This document shows, one piece after another, positions 15,434-23,157 of a stretch of 64,000 nucleotides of DNA. A program made the position numbers and the translations under genes. Numbering within the stretch: position 1 is the stretch's first letter; each line of letters opens with the position of its first letter. A model generated the notes under the pieces. It was not told the DNA's origin, ran no database searches, and was given only the letters and a program-made list of their open reading frames with translations. Source of the DNA: Kitasatospora sp. NA04385 (GTDB taxonomy: Bacteria; Actinomycetota; Actinomycetes; Streptomycetales; Streptomycetaceae); contig NZ_CP054919.1 in assembly GCF_013364235.1 (NCBI RefSeq), positions 7,923,603 through 7,987,602 on the forward strand. The letters run 5' to 3'.

Positions 15434-16951
15434 TCAGGCCGCGGCCGCGGAACCGGGACGGTGCGGCCGGACCAGGGCGGTGGCGCAGAGCCCGAGGGCG
15501 AGGGCGAGGCACAGCCAGGCGAAGGCGTCGCCGATCCGGGCGTAGGGCGTCGGCGCCCCCCGCACGGGCAGGTACGCCACGGTGGCCTGGCGGTCGGTGC
15601 TGAAGTAGTCGGTGGTCGCCAGCACCCGGCCCTGCCGGTCGAAGGCCGCGGTCACGCCCTCGGAGTCCTGGCGGAAGAGCGCGTAGCCGTTCTCGATCGC
15701 GCGCAGGGCCGCCTTGCGGGTGTGCGCGAGGCCGTACTCCCGCCAGTCGTGCGAGGGGACGAGCATGATGTCGGCATCGACGTGCATCATCCCGGGGAAG
15801 TCCGCGTCGTAGCAGATCACGGTGGCGAGCCGGCCGTACGGGGTGTCCACGACGGGGACCTCGCCGTCGCCCGGGGCGTAGGACTCCGACCCGGGGACGG
15901 GGTGCGCCTTGTCGTACGTCCACCGCACGGCGCCCGCCGGGTCGATCAGCAGCGCCACGTCGCGGCCGTACGCCGGGGCGGTGGTGTCGAAGGTCTCGAT
16001 GCCGATCTCCAGGTAGACCCCGGAGCGCCGCGCCTCCTCCCGGGCGTGGGCGATCACCGAACCCGCGTACGCCTCCTGCGTCCTGACGGCCCCCTCGGGC
16101 CAGACCACGATCTTCGCGCCTGCCCCGGCCTCCCGCCGGGTGGCGTCGAGCAGGCTGCGTTCGACGGCGGTGACGGCCGGCCGGAGCTCGGCGGGCGGCG
16201 CCCCGGCCAGGTCGCGGCGCGAGCCGCCGGGCACCCGGGCGAAGGCGGCCCGCTGCTCGTCCAGGGCGGCCCGGTCGGCGGTGACCCCGGCGACCCGGAC
16301 GGTCGGCGCCCGGGACGGGAGGACGGCGAGACGGACGCTTCCCGCGCACAGCACCGCCGACAGGACGGCCAGGTGGACGACGACGGCCCGGCGCGCGGCG
16401 CGCCACGAGCGCTGCTCCAGCAGGTGGTCGACCACCTTGGCGAACCAGCCGATGAGGAAGGCGATGCCGTACGAGCCGGTCAGCGAGAGCAGTTGGAGCA
16501 GCGGCAGGTCGCCGTCCTGGGTGACCGCGAGGTTGCCGTACGCGGTGCCGAACGGCGACACCAGGGTGATCAGGAACTCCGCCCCGGCGAACGCCGCGGG
16601 GAACAGCAGCAGCGCGGCGGTCGGCCGCAGCCGGGCCGCCAGCAGCCGGTCGAGCAGGAACGGCAGCGTGAGCAGGGCGGAGAGGGCGGCCGCGCCGACG
16701 ACGGTGACCGGCCCCAGGCCCATCCGGGACTCCGCCACCCAGAACAGGGCGGCCGCGGTGTTGGCCGCCCAGACGCCCGGCCCGCCCCACCGGGCCCGGC
16801 CGGTCCGGATGAAGCGCAGCAGCAGGACGGGGAAGAACCAGGCGGCCGGCGGCAGGTCGAAGCGCCCCCCGACGGCGCAGCACTGCGCGACGGCCCCGAG
16901 CAGCAGCAGCGCAGCCCTGGCAGCGGCGCGCGGGGGAGGACGGTCGGTCAT
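15434..16951 (-). CDS. Apolipoprotein N-acyltransferase-like protein
   Basis: 505-residue membrane protein. Several N-terminal membrane segments (AALLLLGAVAQCCAVGG, WFFPVLLLRFI, SALLTLPFLLDRLL, YGIAFLIGWF) are followed by a nitrilase-fold domain with the Glu-Lys-Cys triad in VVWPEGAVR, WTYDKAHPVPGSE and VICYDADFPG, then a final membrane helix (WLCLALALGLCATAL). This is the Lnt architecture, which N-acylates lipoproteins at the membrane. Start ATG 16951 is chosen because the preceding in-frame codons show no coding character. Streptomycetes usually carry more than one Lnt-like gene; this one is isolated. Confidence 0.87.
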   Translation of the reverse strand: MTDRPPPRAAARAALLLLGAVAQCCAVGGRFDLPPAAWFFPVLLLRFIRTGRARWGGPGVWAANTAAALFWVAESRMGLGPVTVVGAAALSALLTLPFLLDRLLAARLRPTAALLLFPAAFAGAEFLITLVSPFGTAYGNLAVTQDGDLPLLQLLSLTGSYGIAFLIGWFAKVVDHLLEQRSWRAARRAVVVHLAVLSAVLCAGSVRLAVLPSRAPTVRVAGVTADRAALDEQRAAFARVPGGSRRDLAGAPPAELRPAVTAVERSLLDATRREAGAGAKIVVWPEGAVRTQEAYAGSVIAHAREEARRSGVYLEIGIETFDTTAPAYGRDVALLIDPAGAVRWTYDKAHPVPGSESYAPGDGEVPVVDTPYGRLATVICYDADFPGMMHVDADIMLVPSHDWREYGLAHTRKAALRAIENGYALFRQDSEGVTAAFDRQGRVLATTDYFSTDRQATVAYLPVRGAPTPYARIGDAFAWLCLALALGLCATALVRPHRPGSAAAA

Positions 16952-17118
16952 GGCGTGTCGATCCGATCGGTCGGTGGCCGGCCCGGAGGACTCCGGACCG
17001 GCCACCGACGCTAGGGACGGACCGGCACCGCGCGGATCGTCCCACCGGGCGAGAGCACCGGCGCGCACGCACCTTTCGATGCGGCCGGGCGGCGGATCGC
17101 CGCCCGCGCCCCCACGGC

Positions 17119-17124
17119 TAGCCT
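17119..17124 (+). promoter_or_regulatory. Probable -10 element of the two-component operon
   Basis: TAGCCT lies nine bases before the GTG at 17134 and no ribosome site separates them, so the kinase mRNA is probably leaderless or nearly so. Confidence 0.45.
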
Positions 17125-17133
17125 TGACGACCA

Positions 17134-18444
17134 GTGATGACAACCGACCCGACCGGCACCGCCCGCCCCGTGGCCGTGGTGCGCCGCCTCGCCCACCGGT
17201 GCGCCGACCTGTCGGCCCGGCGGCCCTGGCTGCCCGACGCGGCGCTCGGCGCCGGCCTGACCGCCTTCGACGTGCTCACCCTGCTGGCCCGCCACCCCGC
17301 GCCGGGCGCGGCCGGCACCGTGCTGTGGGGCGCGCAGACCGTGCCGCTGCTGTGGCGCCGCCACCGGCCGGTGGCCGTCCTGGCCGCGATGACCGCCGCC
17401 TTCGTGCTGTTCACCGCGACGGACCCGGTGCCGGGCAAGACACCCGGCCCCTACCTGCTCGTCCTCGGGGTGTACGCCGCCGCCCGGTACGCGCCCGCCA
17501 CGCGCAGCGCGCCCGCCACGGCGCTCGCGCTGGCCACCGCCGTCGCCACCGACCTGCTCTGCGGACGCGCCCTGCCCGCACACCTCGGCTCCGTCGAACC
17601 GATCAGCGCCACCACGTACGCGGTCTTCCTCACCACCGCCTGGTTCCTGGGCCGGGGACGACGACGGATCGGCGCCCAGGCCGGACGGCTGCGCCTGCTC
17701 AACGCCCGGCTGCGCGCCGAGCGGGAGACCAACGCCCGGCAGGCCGTCCTCACCGAACGGGCCCGGATCGCCCGCGACCTGCACGACGTCGTCGCCCACC
17801 ACATCAGCGCGATCGCCCTGCAGGCCCGGGCCACCGGCGAGGCGCTCGCCGAGGAGAGGGCCGCCCCGGGCGACGGACGGCCCGGCGTCGAGCGGATCGC
17901 CCGGACCGCGGACACCGCCCTGGTCGAGATGCGGCGCATCCTCGGGCTGCTGGCCCCCGTGGACGGCACCGACGACCTCGCACCGGAGCCGTCCCTGGCC
18001 GACCTGCACCGGCTGGCGTCCGTGCTGGAGGCCGCGGGCTGCCGGGTGACCGCTGCGGTGGACGACGACCTGGGCGCGCCCGGCGCACTCCCGGCGGCGG
18101 CCCGGCTGTCCGCCTACCGCATCGCCCGCGAAGCGCTGACCAACGCGCTCAAGCACGCCGGTCCCACCTGGGTGCGGATCGAGGTCCGCCGGAGCGGCGA
18201 CACGCTGACCCTCCTGGTCGAGAACGGCCCCGCCCCCTCCGGCCACCGGCCCGTGCCGGGCTCCGGACGGGGCCTGCTCGGCATCCGCGAACGGGTCGCC
18301 GCGTTCGACGGGACGCTGCACGCGGGCCCGCGCGACGGCGGCGGGTGGCGCCTGTCCGCCGCCCTGCCCCTGCGGTCCGAGCCCGAACCGCCCCCCGACC
18401 TGCCGTCGGGGGACTTGGACCCGGCCGCGGGAGCGATGACATGA
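17134..18444 (+). CDS. NarL-type sensor histidine kinase
   Basis: 436-residue membrane kinase. The N-terminal part has four or so hydrophobic segments (for example PVAVLAAMTAAFVLFTA and TALALATAVATDLL). The HisKA_3 phosphoacceptor His is in ERARIARDLHDVVAHHISAI, and the ATP-binding domain shows REALTNALKHAG and GRGLLGIRERVAAF. It autophosphorylates and passes phosphate to the regulator encoded next, with which it overlaps by ATGA. The start is GTG 17134 (ATG at 17137 is possible). The signal is unknown. Confidence 0.9.
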   Translation: MMTTDPTGTARPVAVVRRLAHRCADLSARRPWLPDAALGAGLTAFDVLTLLARHPAPGAAGTVLWGAQTVPLLWRRHRPVAVLAAMTAAFVLFTATDPVPGKTPGPYLLVLGVYAAARYAPATRSAPATALALATAVATDLLCGRALPAHLGSVEPISATTYAVFLTTAWFLGRGRRRIGAQAGRLRLLNARLRAERETNARQAVLTERARIARDLHDVVAHHISAIALQARATGEALAEERAAPGDGRPGVERIARTADTALVEMRRILGLLAPVDGTDDLAPEPSLADLHRLASVLEAAGCRVTAAVDDDLGAPGALPAAARLSAYRIAREALTNALKHAGPTWVRIEVRRSGDTLTLLVENGPAPSGHRPVPGSGRGLLGIRERVAAFDGTLHAGPRDGGGWRLSAALPLRSEPEPPPDLPSGDLDPAAGAMT

Positions 18445-19178
18445 CCCCCCTCACCGTGCTGGTGGTGGACGACCAGGAGATGGTGCGCGAGGCGCTGCGC
18501 GCAGTCGTCGGACGCCGCGAGGACCTGCGGACGATCGGCACCGCCGGTGACGGGGAGCAGGCCGTGGAGCTGGCGTTCGCCCTGCGCCCGGACGTGGTGC
18601 TGATGGACGTGCGGATGCCCGGCACGACCGGCGTCGAAGCCACCCGGCGGATCCTCACCCACTGGCCGCACCCCGACCACCCCGCCCCGCGCGTCCTCGT
18701 CCTCACCACTTTCGACCACGACGAGTACGTGCACGCCGCCCTGCGCGCCGGAGCCACCGGATTCCTGCTCAAGAACAGCCACCCCGACGAACTGGCCCGG
18801 GCGATCCGGGCGGTGGCCGGCGGCGAACCGGCCCTCGCCCCGAGCGTGACCCGCCGCCTCATCGGCACGGTGACCGCACTGCCCGCGGCCCTGCTGACCG
18901 GCGCACCGCGCATCCGCGACGCCCGGGAACGCGCCCTGGAGGCGCTCACCGAACGGGAACTGGAGGTCCTGCTCCTGGTCGCCCGCGGCCGCTCCAACGC
19001 CCAGATCGCGGACGACCTCGCCCTCACCGAAGGCACCGTCAAGAGCCGGGTCAACCGCATCCTCACCCGCCTCGGCCTGGACAACCGCGTCCAGGCCGCG
19101 ATCCTCGCCCACGAAGCAGGCCTCCTCGGCCTCCGCTCCGACCGGGTCGGGCCGGACGCCGAGAGGCACGGACAGTGA
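18441..19178 (+). CDS. NarL/LuxR-type response regulator
   Basis: 245-residue regulator. The receiver domain (LTVLVVDDQEMVREALRAVV) has the phosphoacceptor Asp in VVLMDVRMPG, Thr in VLVLTTFD and Lys in GFLLKN. A linker leads to a LuxR helix-turn-helix (LTERELEVLLLVARGRSNAQ, then TEGTVKSRVNRILTRLGL). It is the partner of the overlapping kinase gene. The adjacent Lnt-like gene points away and the next same-strand gene begins 163 bases on, so targets cannot be assigned. Confidence 0.93.
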   Translation: MTPLTVLVVDDQEMVREALRAVVGRREDLRTIGTAGDGEQAVELAFALRPDVVLMDVRMPGTTGVEATRRILTHWPHPDHPAPRVLVLTTFDHDEYVHAALRAGATGFLLKNSHPDELARAIRAVAGGEPALAPSVTRRLIGTVTALPAALLTGAPRIRDARERALEALTERELEVLLLVARGRSNAQIADDLALTEGTVKSRVNRILTRLGLDNRVQAAILAHEAGLLGLRSDRVGPDAERHGQ

Positions 19179-19341
19179 ACTCCCCCGTCCGGCAGGACGG
19201 TCCGGCGCCGGTGGGAGGCCGCGGCGTACGCGCGGGGCACCGGCCGAACTCCCGTTCCGTGCACGCCTTCTGGGCGGGCGCGCGCGGGGCGGGTACGCTG
19301 CCGTGGACGGCCCGTGCCGTCGTCGACGCGGGGGGTCGCAC

Positions 19342-19638
19342 ATGTCGGGCACCGTCTTCCTGATCCTCTCCCTCGCCCCGCTCGTCCTGGTCCTGGCGCT
19401 GCTCGCCGGGCAGCGGGCGACGGCGGTCGACGAGGCCTACGCCGGAGAGGTCACCGGCCGGTGGCTGACCAGCTCGACCGGCACCTACGGCACGACGACC
19501 CGCTGCGTGCTGCGCATCCGCGACGACGAGGGACGGGAGTTCGCCGTGGTGGTGAACGACCGGACCTACACGGCGCTCGACGTCGGCGACCGGGTGGTCA
19601 AGACGCCCGGTGCGCGCTGGCCGGTGCGGTCGCAGTGA
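19342..19638 (+). CDS. Small membrane-anchored protein
   Basis: 98 residues: one N-terminal membrane helix (FLILSLAPLVLVLALLAG) followed by a small beta-rich outer or cytosolic domain (RCVLRIRDDEGREFAVVVND, then YTALDVGDRVVKTPG). ATG 19342 is preceded by GGGGG. The domain resembles short streptomycete proteins of unknown function with a DUF7489-like fold, but that resemblance is only by eye. Confidence 0.7.
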   Translation: MSGTVFLILSLAPLVLVLALLAGQRATAVDEAYAGEVTGRWLTSSTGTYGTTTRCVLRIRDDEGREFAVVVNDRTYTALDVGDRVVKTPGARWPVRSQ

Positions 19639-19732
19639 CGGAGGTGCGGGCGCAGTGACGGAGGTGCGGGCGCGAGGGCGGTGGCGGTGGCGGCCGTGGC
19701 GCGGCCCCGCTCGCCGGTGGCGTTTTATTGCG

Positions 19733-19761
19733 TTGACGGCGCCGGGGGCGGTGGTTAGGTT
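19733..19761 (+). promoter_or_regulatory. Sigma-70-type promoter of the leader/ABC-F unit
   Basis: TTGACG (19733-19738), a 17-base spacer and TAGGTT (19756-19761) form a good housekeeping promoter. Transcription should begin near 19768, just before the leader peptide's ribosome site. Confidence 0.7.
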
Positions 19762-19804
19762 GGCGTCCGTCGTGAGTTCGCCGCGAAGCCCGAGGAGGAT
19801 ATCC

Positions 19805-19888
19805 GTGCACATCACCGCCTCCCACCGGTTCCTCGCCGCCCGCCTCCGCCCCGCCGCGCAGGCCGCCGCCGAGGCCCCGGCGCGCTGA
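19805..19888 (+). CDS. Probable regulatory leader peptide of the ABC-F gene
   Basis: 27-residue ORF starting at GTG 19805, with a near-perfect GAGGAGG six bases before it and a promoter immediately upstream. It reads MHITASHRFLAARLRPAAQA and ends EAPAR. About 316 bases of GC-rich, hairpin-prone leader follow before the ABC-F start. Antibiotic-resistance ABC-F genes are often controlled by ribosome stalling on such short ORFs, so that role is inferred here. It is too short to have a recognisable fold. Confidence 0.65.
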   Translation: MHITASHRFLAARLRPAAQAAAEAPAR

Positions 19889-20204
19889 CCCGCCGGCACA
19901 CCACCGCCGCCGACACCGCCTCCGCCGGTACCGGCCGCTCCGGAGCACCGGCCCCGACGGCGTGATCGTCCGGTCCGCCGAGCGGGCCGCACCCGGCCGC
20001 ACCCGGCCGCCCCCTGATCTCACCGGTCGCACCGGTGCCGATCGCGGGCCGCCGCGCCCCCGTCCTGTCCCCGTACAGAGGAGACGTCCCATACGACGCC
20101 CGCCGACCCCTGCCCGGCCCCGGCGCACCCCGCCCCGCGCGGTGCGCACGCGAACGCCATCGAACCACGTCGACCGGCCCGGCCGAGAACAGGGGGACAG
20201 CACC

Positions 20205-21854
20205 TTGCGCACGTCACAACTCACCCTCCACGACATCACCAAGCAGTACGGCGAGCACGTCGTCCTCGACCGGGTGCACCTCACCGTCCGGCCCGGCGAG
20301 AAGGTCGGCGTCGTCGGCGACAACGGCTCCGGGAAGTCGACGCTGCTCCGGCTGATTGCCCGTCAGGAATACGCCGAAAGCGGCGAGTTGACCGTCGTGG
20401 CGCCCGGCGGCACCGGCTACCTGGCGCAGACGCCCAGCCTGCCGCCCGGAGCCACCGTCCAGGACGCCGTCGACCTGGCCCTGGCCGACCTGCGCGCGCT
20501 CGAAGCGGCGATCCGCCGGGCCGAAACCGGCCTGGCGGCGGCGGAGACGGCGGAATCCGGCCCCGCGCAGGCGGCCTACGCCGCGCTGATCGAGCAGTAC
20601 GAGGCCCGGGGCGGCTACGCGGCCGACACCCGGGTGGGCATCGCGCTGCACGGGCTCGGGCTGCCGCACCTGGACCGCACCCGGCCGCTGGACACCCTGT
20701 CCGGCGGCGAGCGGGCCCGCCTCGCGCTGGCCGCCACACTGGCCTCGGCGCCCGAACTGCTGCTCCTGGACGAGCCGACCAACGACCTGGACGACCAGGC
20801 GGTCGGCTGGCTGGAGGCGCACCTGCGCGCGCACCGGGGGACGGTGGTCGCGGTCAGCCACGACCGGGTGTTCCTGGAACGCCTCACCACCACGATCCTG
20901 GAGGTCGGCGCCGGCACGGTCTCCCGCTACGGCAACGGCTACGACGGCTACCTCACCGCGAAGGCGGCCGAACGCCGCCGACGGCTGCAGGCGTACGAGG
21001 AGTGGTCCGCCGAGGTCGCCCGCAACCGGCGGCTCGCCGAGTCCAACGTGGCTCGGCTGGACGCCATCCCGCGCAAGGTGCCGCTGAGCGTCTTCGGCCA
21101 CGGCGGGTTCCGCGCCCGCGGCCGCGGGCACGGCGCGATGGTCCGCATCCGCAACGCCAAGGAACGGGTCGAGCGGCTGACCGACCACCCGGTGGCGCCG
21201 CCGCCCGAGCCGCTCGTGCTCAGCGCGCGCATCGCGACCGGCCCGGGCGGCCGGAGCACGGCCCCGGCCGCCCGGCTCACCGGGGTGCGGGTCGGCGGAC
21301 GGCTCCACCTCCCGCAGCTGGCCCTCGGCCCCGGCGAACGGCTGCTGGTGACCGGCCCCAACGGCGCCGGCAAGAGCACCCTGATGCGCGTCCTGGCGGG
21401 CGAGCTCCGACCCGACACCGGCACCGTCGACGTCCCCGGACGGGTGGGGCACCTGCGCCAACAGGAGACGCCCTGGCCGCCCGGCCTCACCGTCACCGAG
21501 GCGTTCGCCGCCGGACGGGGCGGCGACCCGGACGCACACGCCGAGGCACTGCTGGCACTCGGCCTGTTCGCCCCGGGCGACCTGCGGCTGCGGGTGGGGG
21601 AGCTCTCGTACGGCCAGCGACGGCGGATCGAGCTGGCCCGGCTGGTGAGCGACCCGGTCGACCTGCTGCTCCTCGACGAGCCGACCAACCACCTGGCCCC
21701 GGCACTCGTCGAGGAACTGGAGGCGGCACTGGCCGACTACCGGGGCACCCTGGTGGTCGTCACCCACGACCGCCGGATGCGCGCCCGCTTCACCGGCTCG
21801 CACCTGGAGCTCCGGGAGGGCCGCGTCGCCGCCGTGCAGCAGTCGGCGGCCTGA
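20205..21854 (+). CDS. ABC-F ribosome-protection-type ATPase
   Basis: 549-residue protein with two ABC domains and no membrane part. First domain: Walker A GDNGSGKSTLLRL, signature LSGGERARLALA, Walker B LLLLDEPTNDLDD. Second: Walker A GPNGAGKSTLMRV, signature LSYGQRRRIELARL, Walker B LLLLDEPTNHL. The linker carries basic segments (FRARGRGHGAMVRIRNAKER). The protein is close in size to the TlrC/LmrC/VarM group, which removes antibiotics from ribosomes. The TTG start at 20205 has AGGGGG eight bases upstream and leads directly into the first beta strand. Which antibiotic, if any, is unknown. Confidence 0.9.
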   Translation: MRTSQLTLHDITKQYGEHVVLDRVHLTVRPGEKVGVVGDNGSGKSTLLRLIARQEYAESGELTVVAPGGTGYLAQTPSLPPGATVQDAVDLALADLRALEAAIRRAETGLAAAETAESGPAQAAYAALIEQYEARGGYAADTRVGIALHGLGLPHLDRTRPLDTLSGGERARLALAATLASAPELLLLDEPTNDLDDQAVGWLEAHLRAHRGTVVAVSHDRVFLERLTTTILEVGAGTVSRYGNGYDGYLTAKAAERRRRLQAYEEWSAEVARNRRLAESNVARLDAIPRKVPLSVFGHGGFRARGRGHGAMVRIRNAKERVERLTDHPVAPPPEPLVLSARIATGPGGRSTAPAARLTGVRVGGRLHLPQLALGPGERLLVTGPNGAGKSTLMRVLAGELRPDTGTVDVPGRVGHLRQQETPWPPGLTVTEAFAAGRGGDPDAHAEALLALGLFAPGDLRLRVGELSYGQRRRIELARLVSDPVDLLLLDEPTNHLAPALVEELEAALADYRGTLVVVTHDRRMRARFTGSHLELREGRVAAVQQSAA

Positions 21855-21954
21855 GCGGTGGGGCGCGGCCGAGACGGCCCGGCCGGGCCGCAGCCGTCCG
21901 GGGCGGCCGCAGCCGTCCGGTCAGGTCGGGGCGCACCGGTCAGGTCGGGGCGGC

Positions 21955-22059
21955 TCAGCGCAGCAGCAGGTCGCGGATCGCCTCCGCGATCTCGTCGGGT
22001 GCCTCCTCGGCCATGAAGTGCCCCGCGCCGGTCAGCCGGTGGTCCAGGTCGGGGGCCCA
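21955..22059 (-). pseudogene. C-terminal remnant of an alpha/beta hydrolase
   Basis: Read on the minus strand, the last 35 codons before a TGA at 21955-21957 give DLDHRLTGAGHFMAEEAPDE and then IAEAIRDLLLR, the typical histidine-containing end of an epoxide-hydrolase-like alpha/beta hydrolase. Upstream the frame loses all similarity at about 22059, so only the C-terminus survives. Confidence 0.6.
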
Positions 22060-22184
22060 AGCTGCCCGCCGACGAACTGCTCCGGCGGCTCACCCTGCCG
22101 GCGCATGCCGCGGCTGCCGCAGGCAATCCGGCACTGCCGGTGGCGGTCATGCACCACCTGCTGGACCTCGCCCGAGCACGCTGA
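22053..22184 (+). pseudogene. C-terminal remnant of an unidentified protein
   Basis: The plus-strand frame 22053-22184 reads GPKLPADELLRRLTLPAHAA and ends NPALPVAVMHHLLDLARAR before TGA. The NPALPxxVMxxLLD pattern resembles leucine-rich-repeat-variant proteins of streptomycetes. There is no start or upstream coding part. It abuts the hydrolase remnant on the other strand, so this is a join between two broken genes. Confidence 0.45.
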
Positions 22185-22326
22185 AGCCGAAGCCTGCGCG
22201 GTCGTCCCCGGGGAGCCGGGCCCGGGGGAGCGGCGCACGGAGACGCCGCGACTCCTGTCCTGCCCTGTCGTGCTCTGCCCCGCCGCGTCCGGGGCCGGCC
22301 GATCCGGTGAAAGCCGTCCGAGACGT

Positions 22327-22360
22327 CCGGGGCCCCGCGTCGGGAGACGCGGGGCCCCGG
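22327..22360 (-). terminator. Terminator hairpin of the first PRC-barrel gene
   Basis: 15-base perfect arms (22327-22341 and 22346-22360) with loop GGGA, 18 bases beyond the stop of the minus-strand gene at 22379. Confidence 0.75.
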
Positions 22361-22378
22361 GGGGTGTGGTGGGGCGGG

Positions 22379-22729
22379 TCAGACGGCGGTGTCGCCGTAG
22401 TAGCCGCCGACCTGGTGGCGGTAGGCCGGGTCGTCGCCGTGCTTGTCCTTGTCGTACTCCGGCGAGTTCTTCACCTCGTCCTGGGTCCGGTTGACCCACA
22501 CGGTCTTCTCCGCGTCGTCGACCCGGGTGACGGTGCCCGCCGGGAGCAGCACCTCGCGGCCGAAGATCCACGGGCCGGTGTCGACCACGATGTAGCCCGC
22601 GCCGACGTCCACGGTGTGCTTGTCGACCTTCCCGATGTGCCCGTCCGTCGCCTCGACCCGGTACCCCGTCAGGTCCGAACCCGCAGCGTAGCCCTCGGCA
22701 CCCTCGTAGTCCCACAGTCCCTCGACCAT
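22379..22729 (-). CDS. PRC-barrel domain protein (copy 1)
   Basis: 116-residue PRC-barrel protein (EGLWDYEGAEGYAAGSDL, then GYRVEATDGHIGKVDKHT, IVVDTGPWIFGREVLLPAGT and VWVNRTQDEVKNSPEYD). ATG 22729 has GAGGAGGC upstream. The tail DPAYRHQVGGYYGD is typical of streptomycete members. PRC barrels are small beta-barrels used in photosynthetic reaction centres, RimM and stress proteins; the cellular role here is unknown. A paralogue lies 3.8 kb away with about the same length and order of motifs. Confidence 0.9.
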   Translation of the reverse strand: MVEGLWDYEGAEGYAAGSDLTGYRVEATDGHIGKVDKHTVDVGAGYIVVDTGPWIFGREVLLPAGTVTRVDDAEKTVWVNRTQDEVKNSPEYDKDKHGDDPAYRHQVGGYYGDTAV

Positions 22730-22818
22730 CGCTGCCTCCTCGTTGACGTGCCTCGTTCTGCTGACGACAGGCCGCCTGCCCCGGTCCCCGGCGAACATGC
22801 GCGGCGATGCCGTCCACG

Positions 22819-22858
22819 TCGATTCACATCGATTCACATCGATTCACATCGATTCACG
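22819..22858. repeat. Four tandem 10-base units
   Basis: The unit TCGATTCACA is repeated head to tail four times (the last copy is followed by CG instead of CA). It lies 90-130 bases upstream of the PRC-barrel start and about 300 bases before the MFS start, in otherwise featureless DNA, so it may be a binding array in a divergent control region. Confidence 0.8.
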
Positions 22859-23157
22859 CCGAAAGGTCCCCTCCCGCCGGTGTCTCTTCACGCCTGCGCA
22901 CCGCCTTCGCCGGCCGTGGCGCCGAACGCCGCCAGCAGGTGCCGCAGGGCTGCGGGCGGGGAGCCGGCCGGATGGGCGAGGGCGGGTGGGGACGCCTCGG
23001 GCCTGCGGGGGCGGGCACCGGGCCGTGTAGGGTTGGGGGCATCGGAGTAGAAACGCGGGCCCACCGCTGGACGTCGACGCCGATCGACGGGACGGGGCCA
23101 CGCGCGTACACGCGGTGCCGAACGGGCCGCCACTTCTTCACCTCGAAGGAGTGCGCA

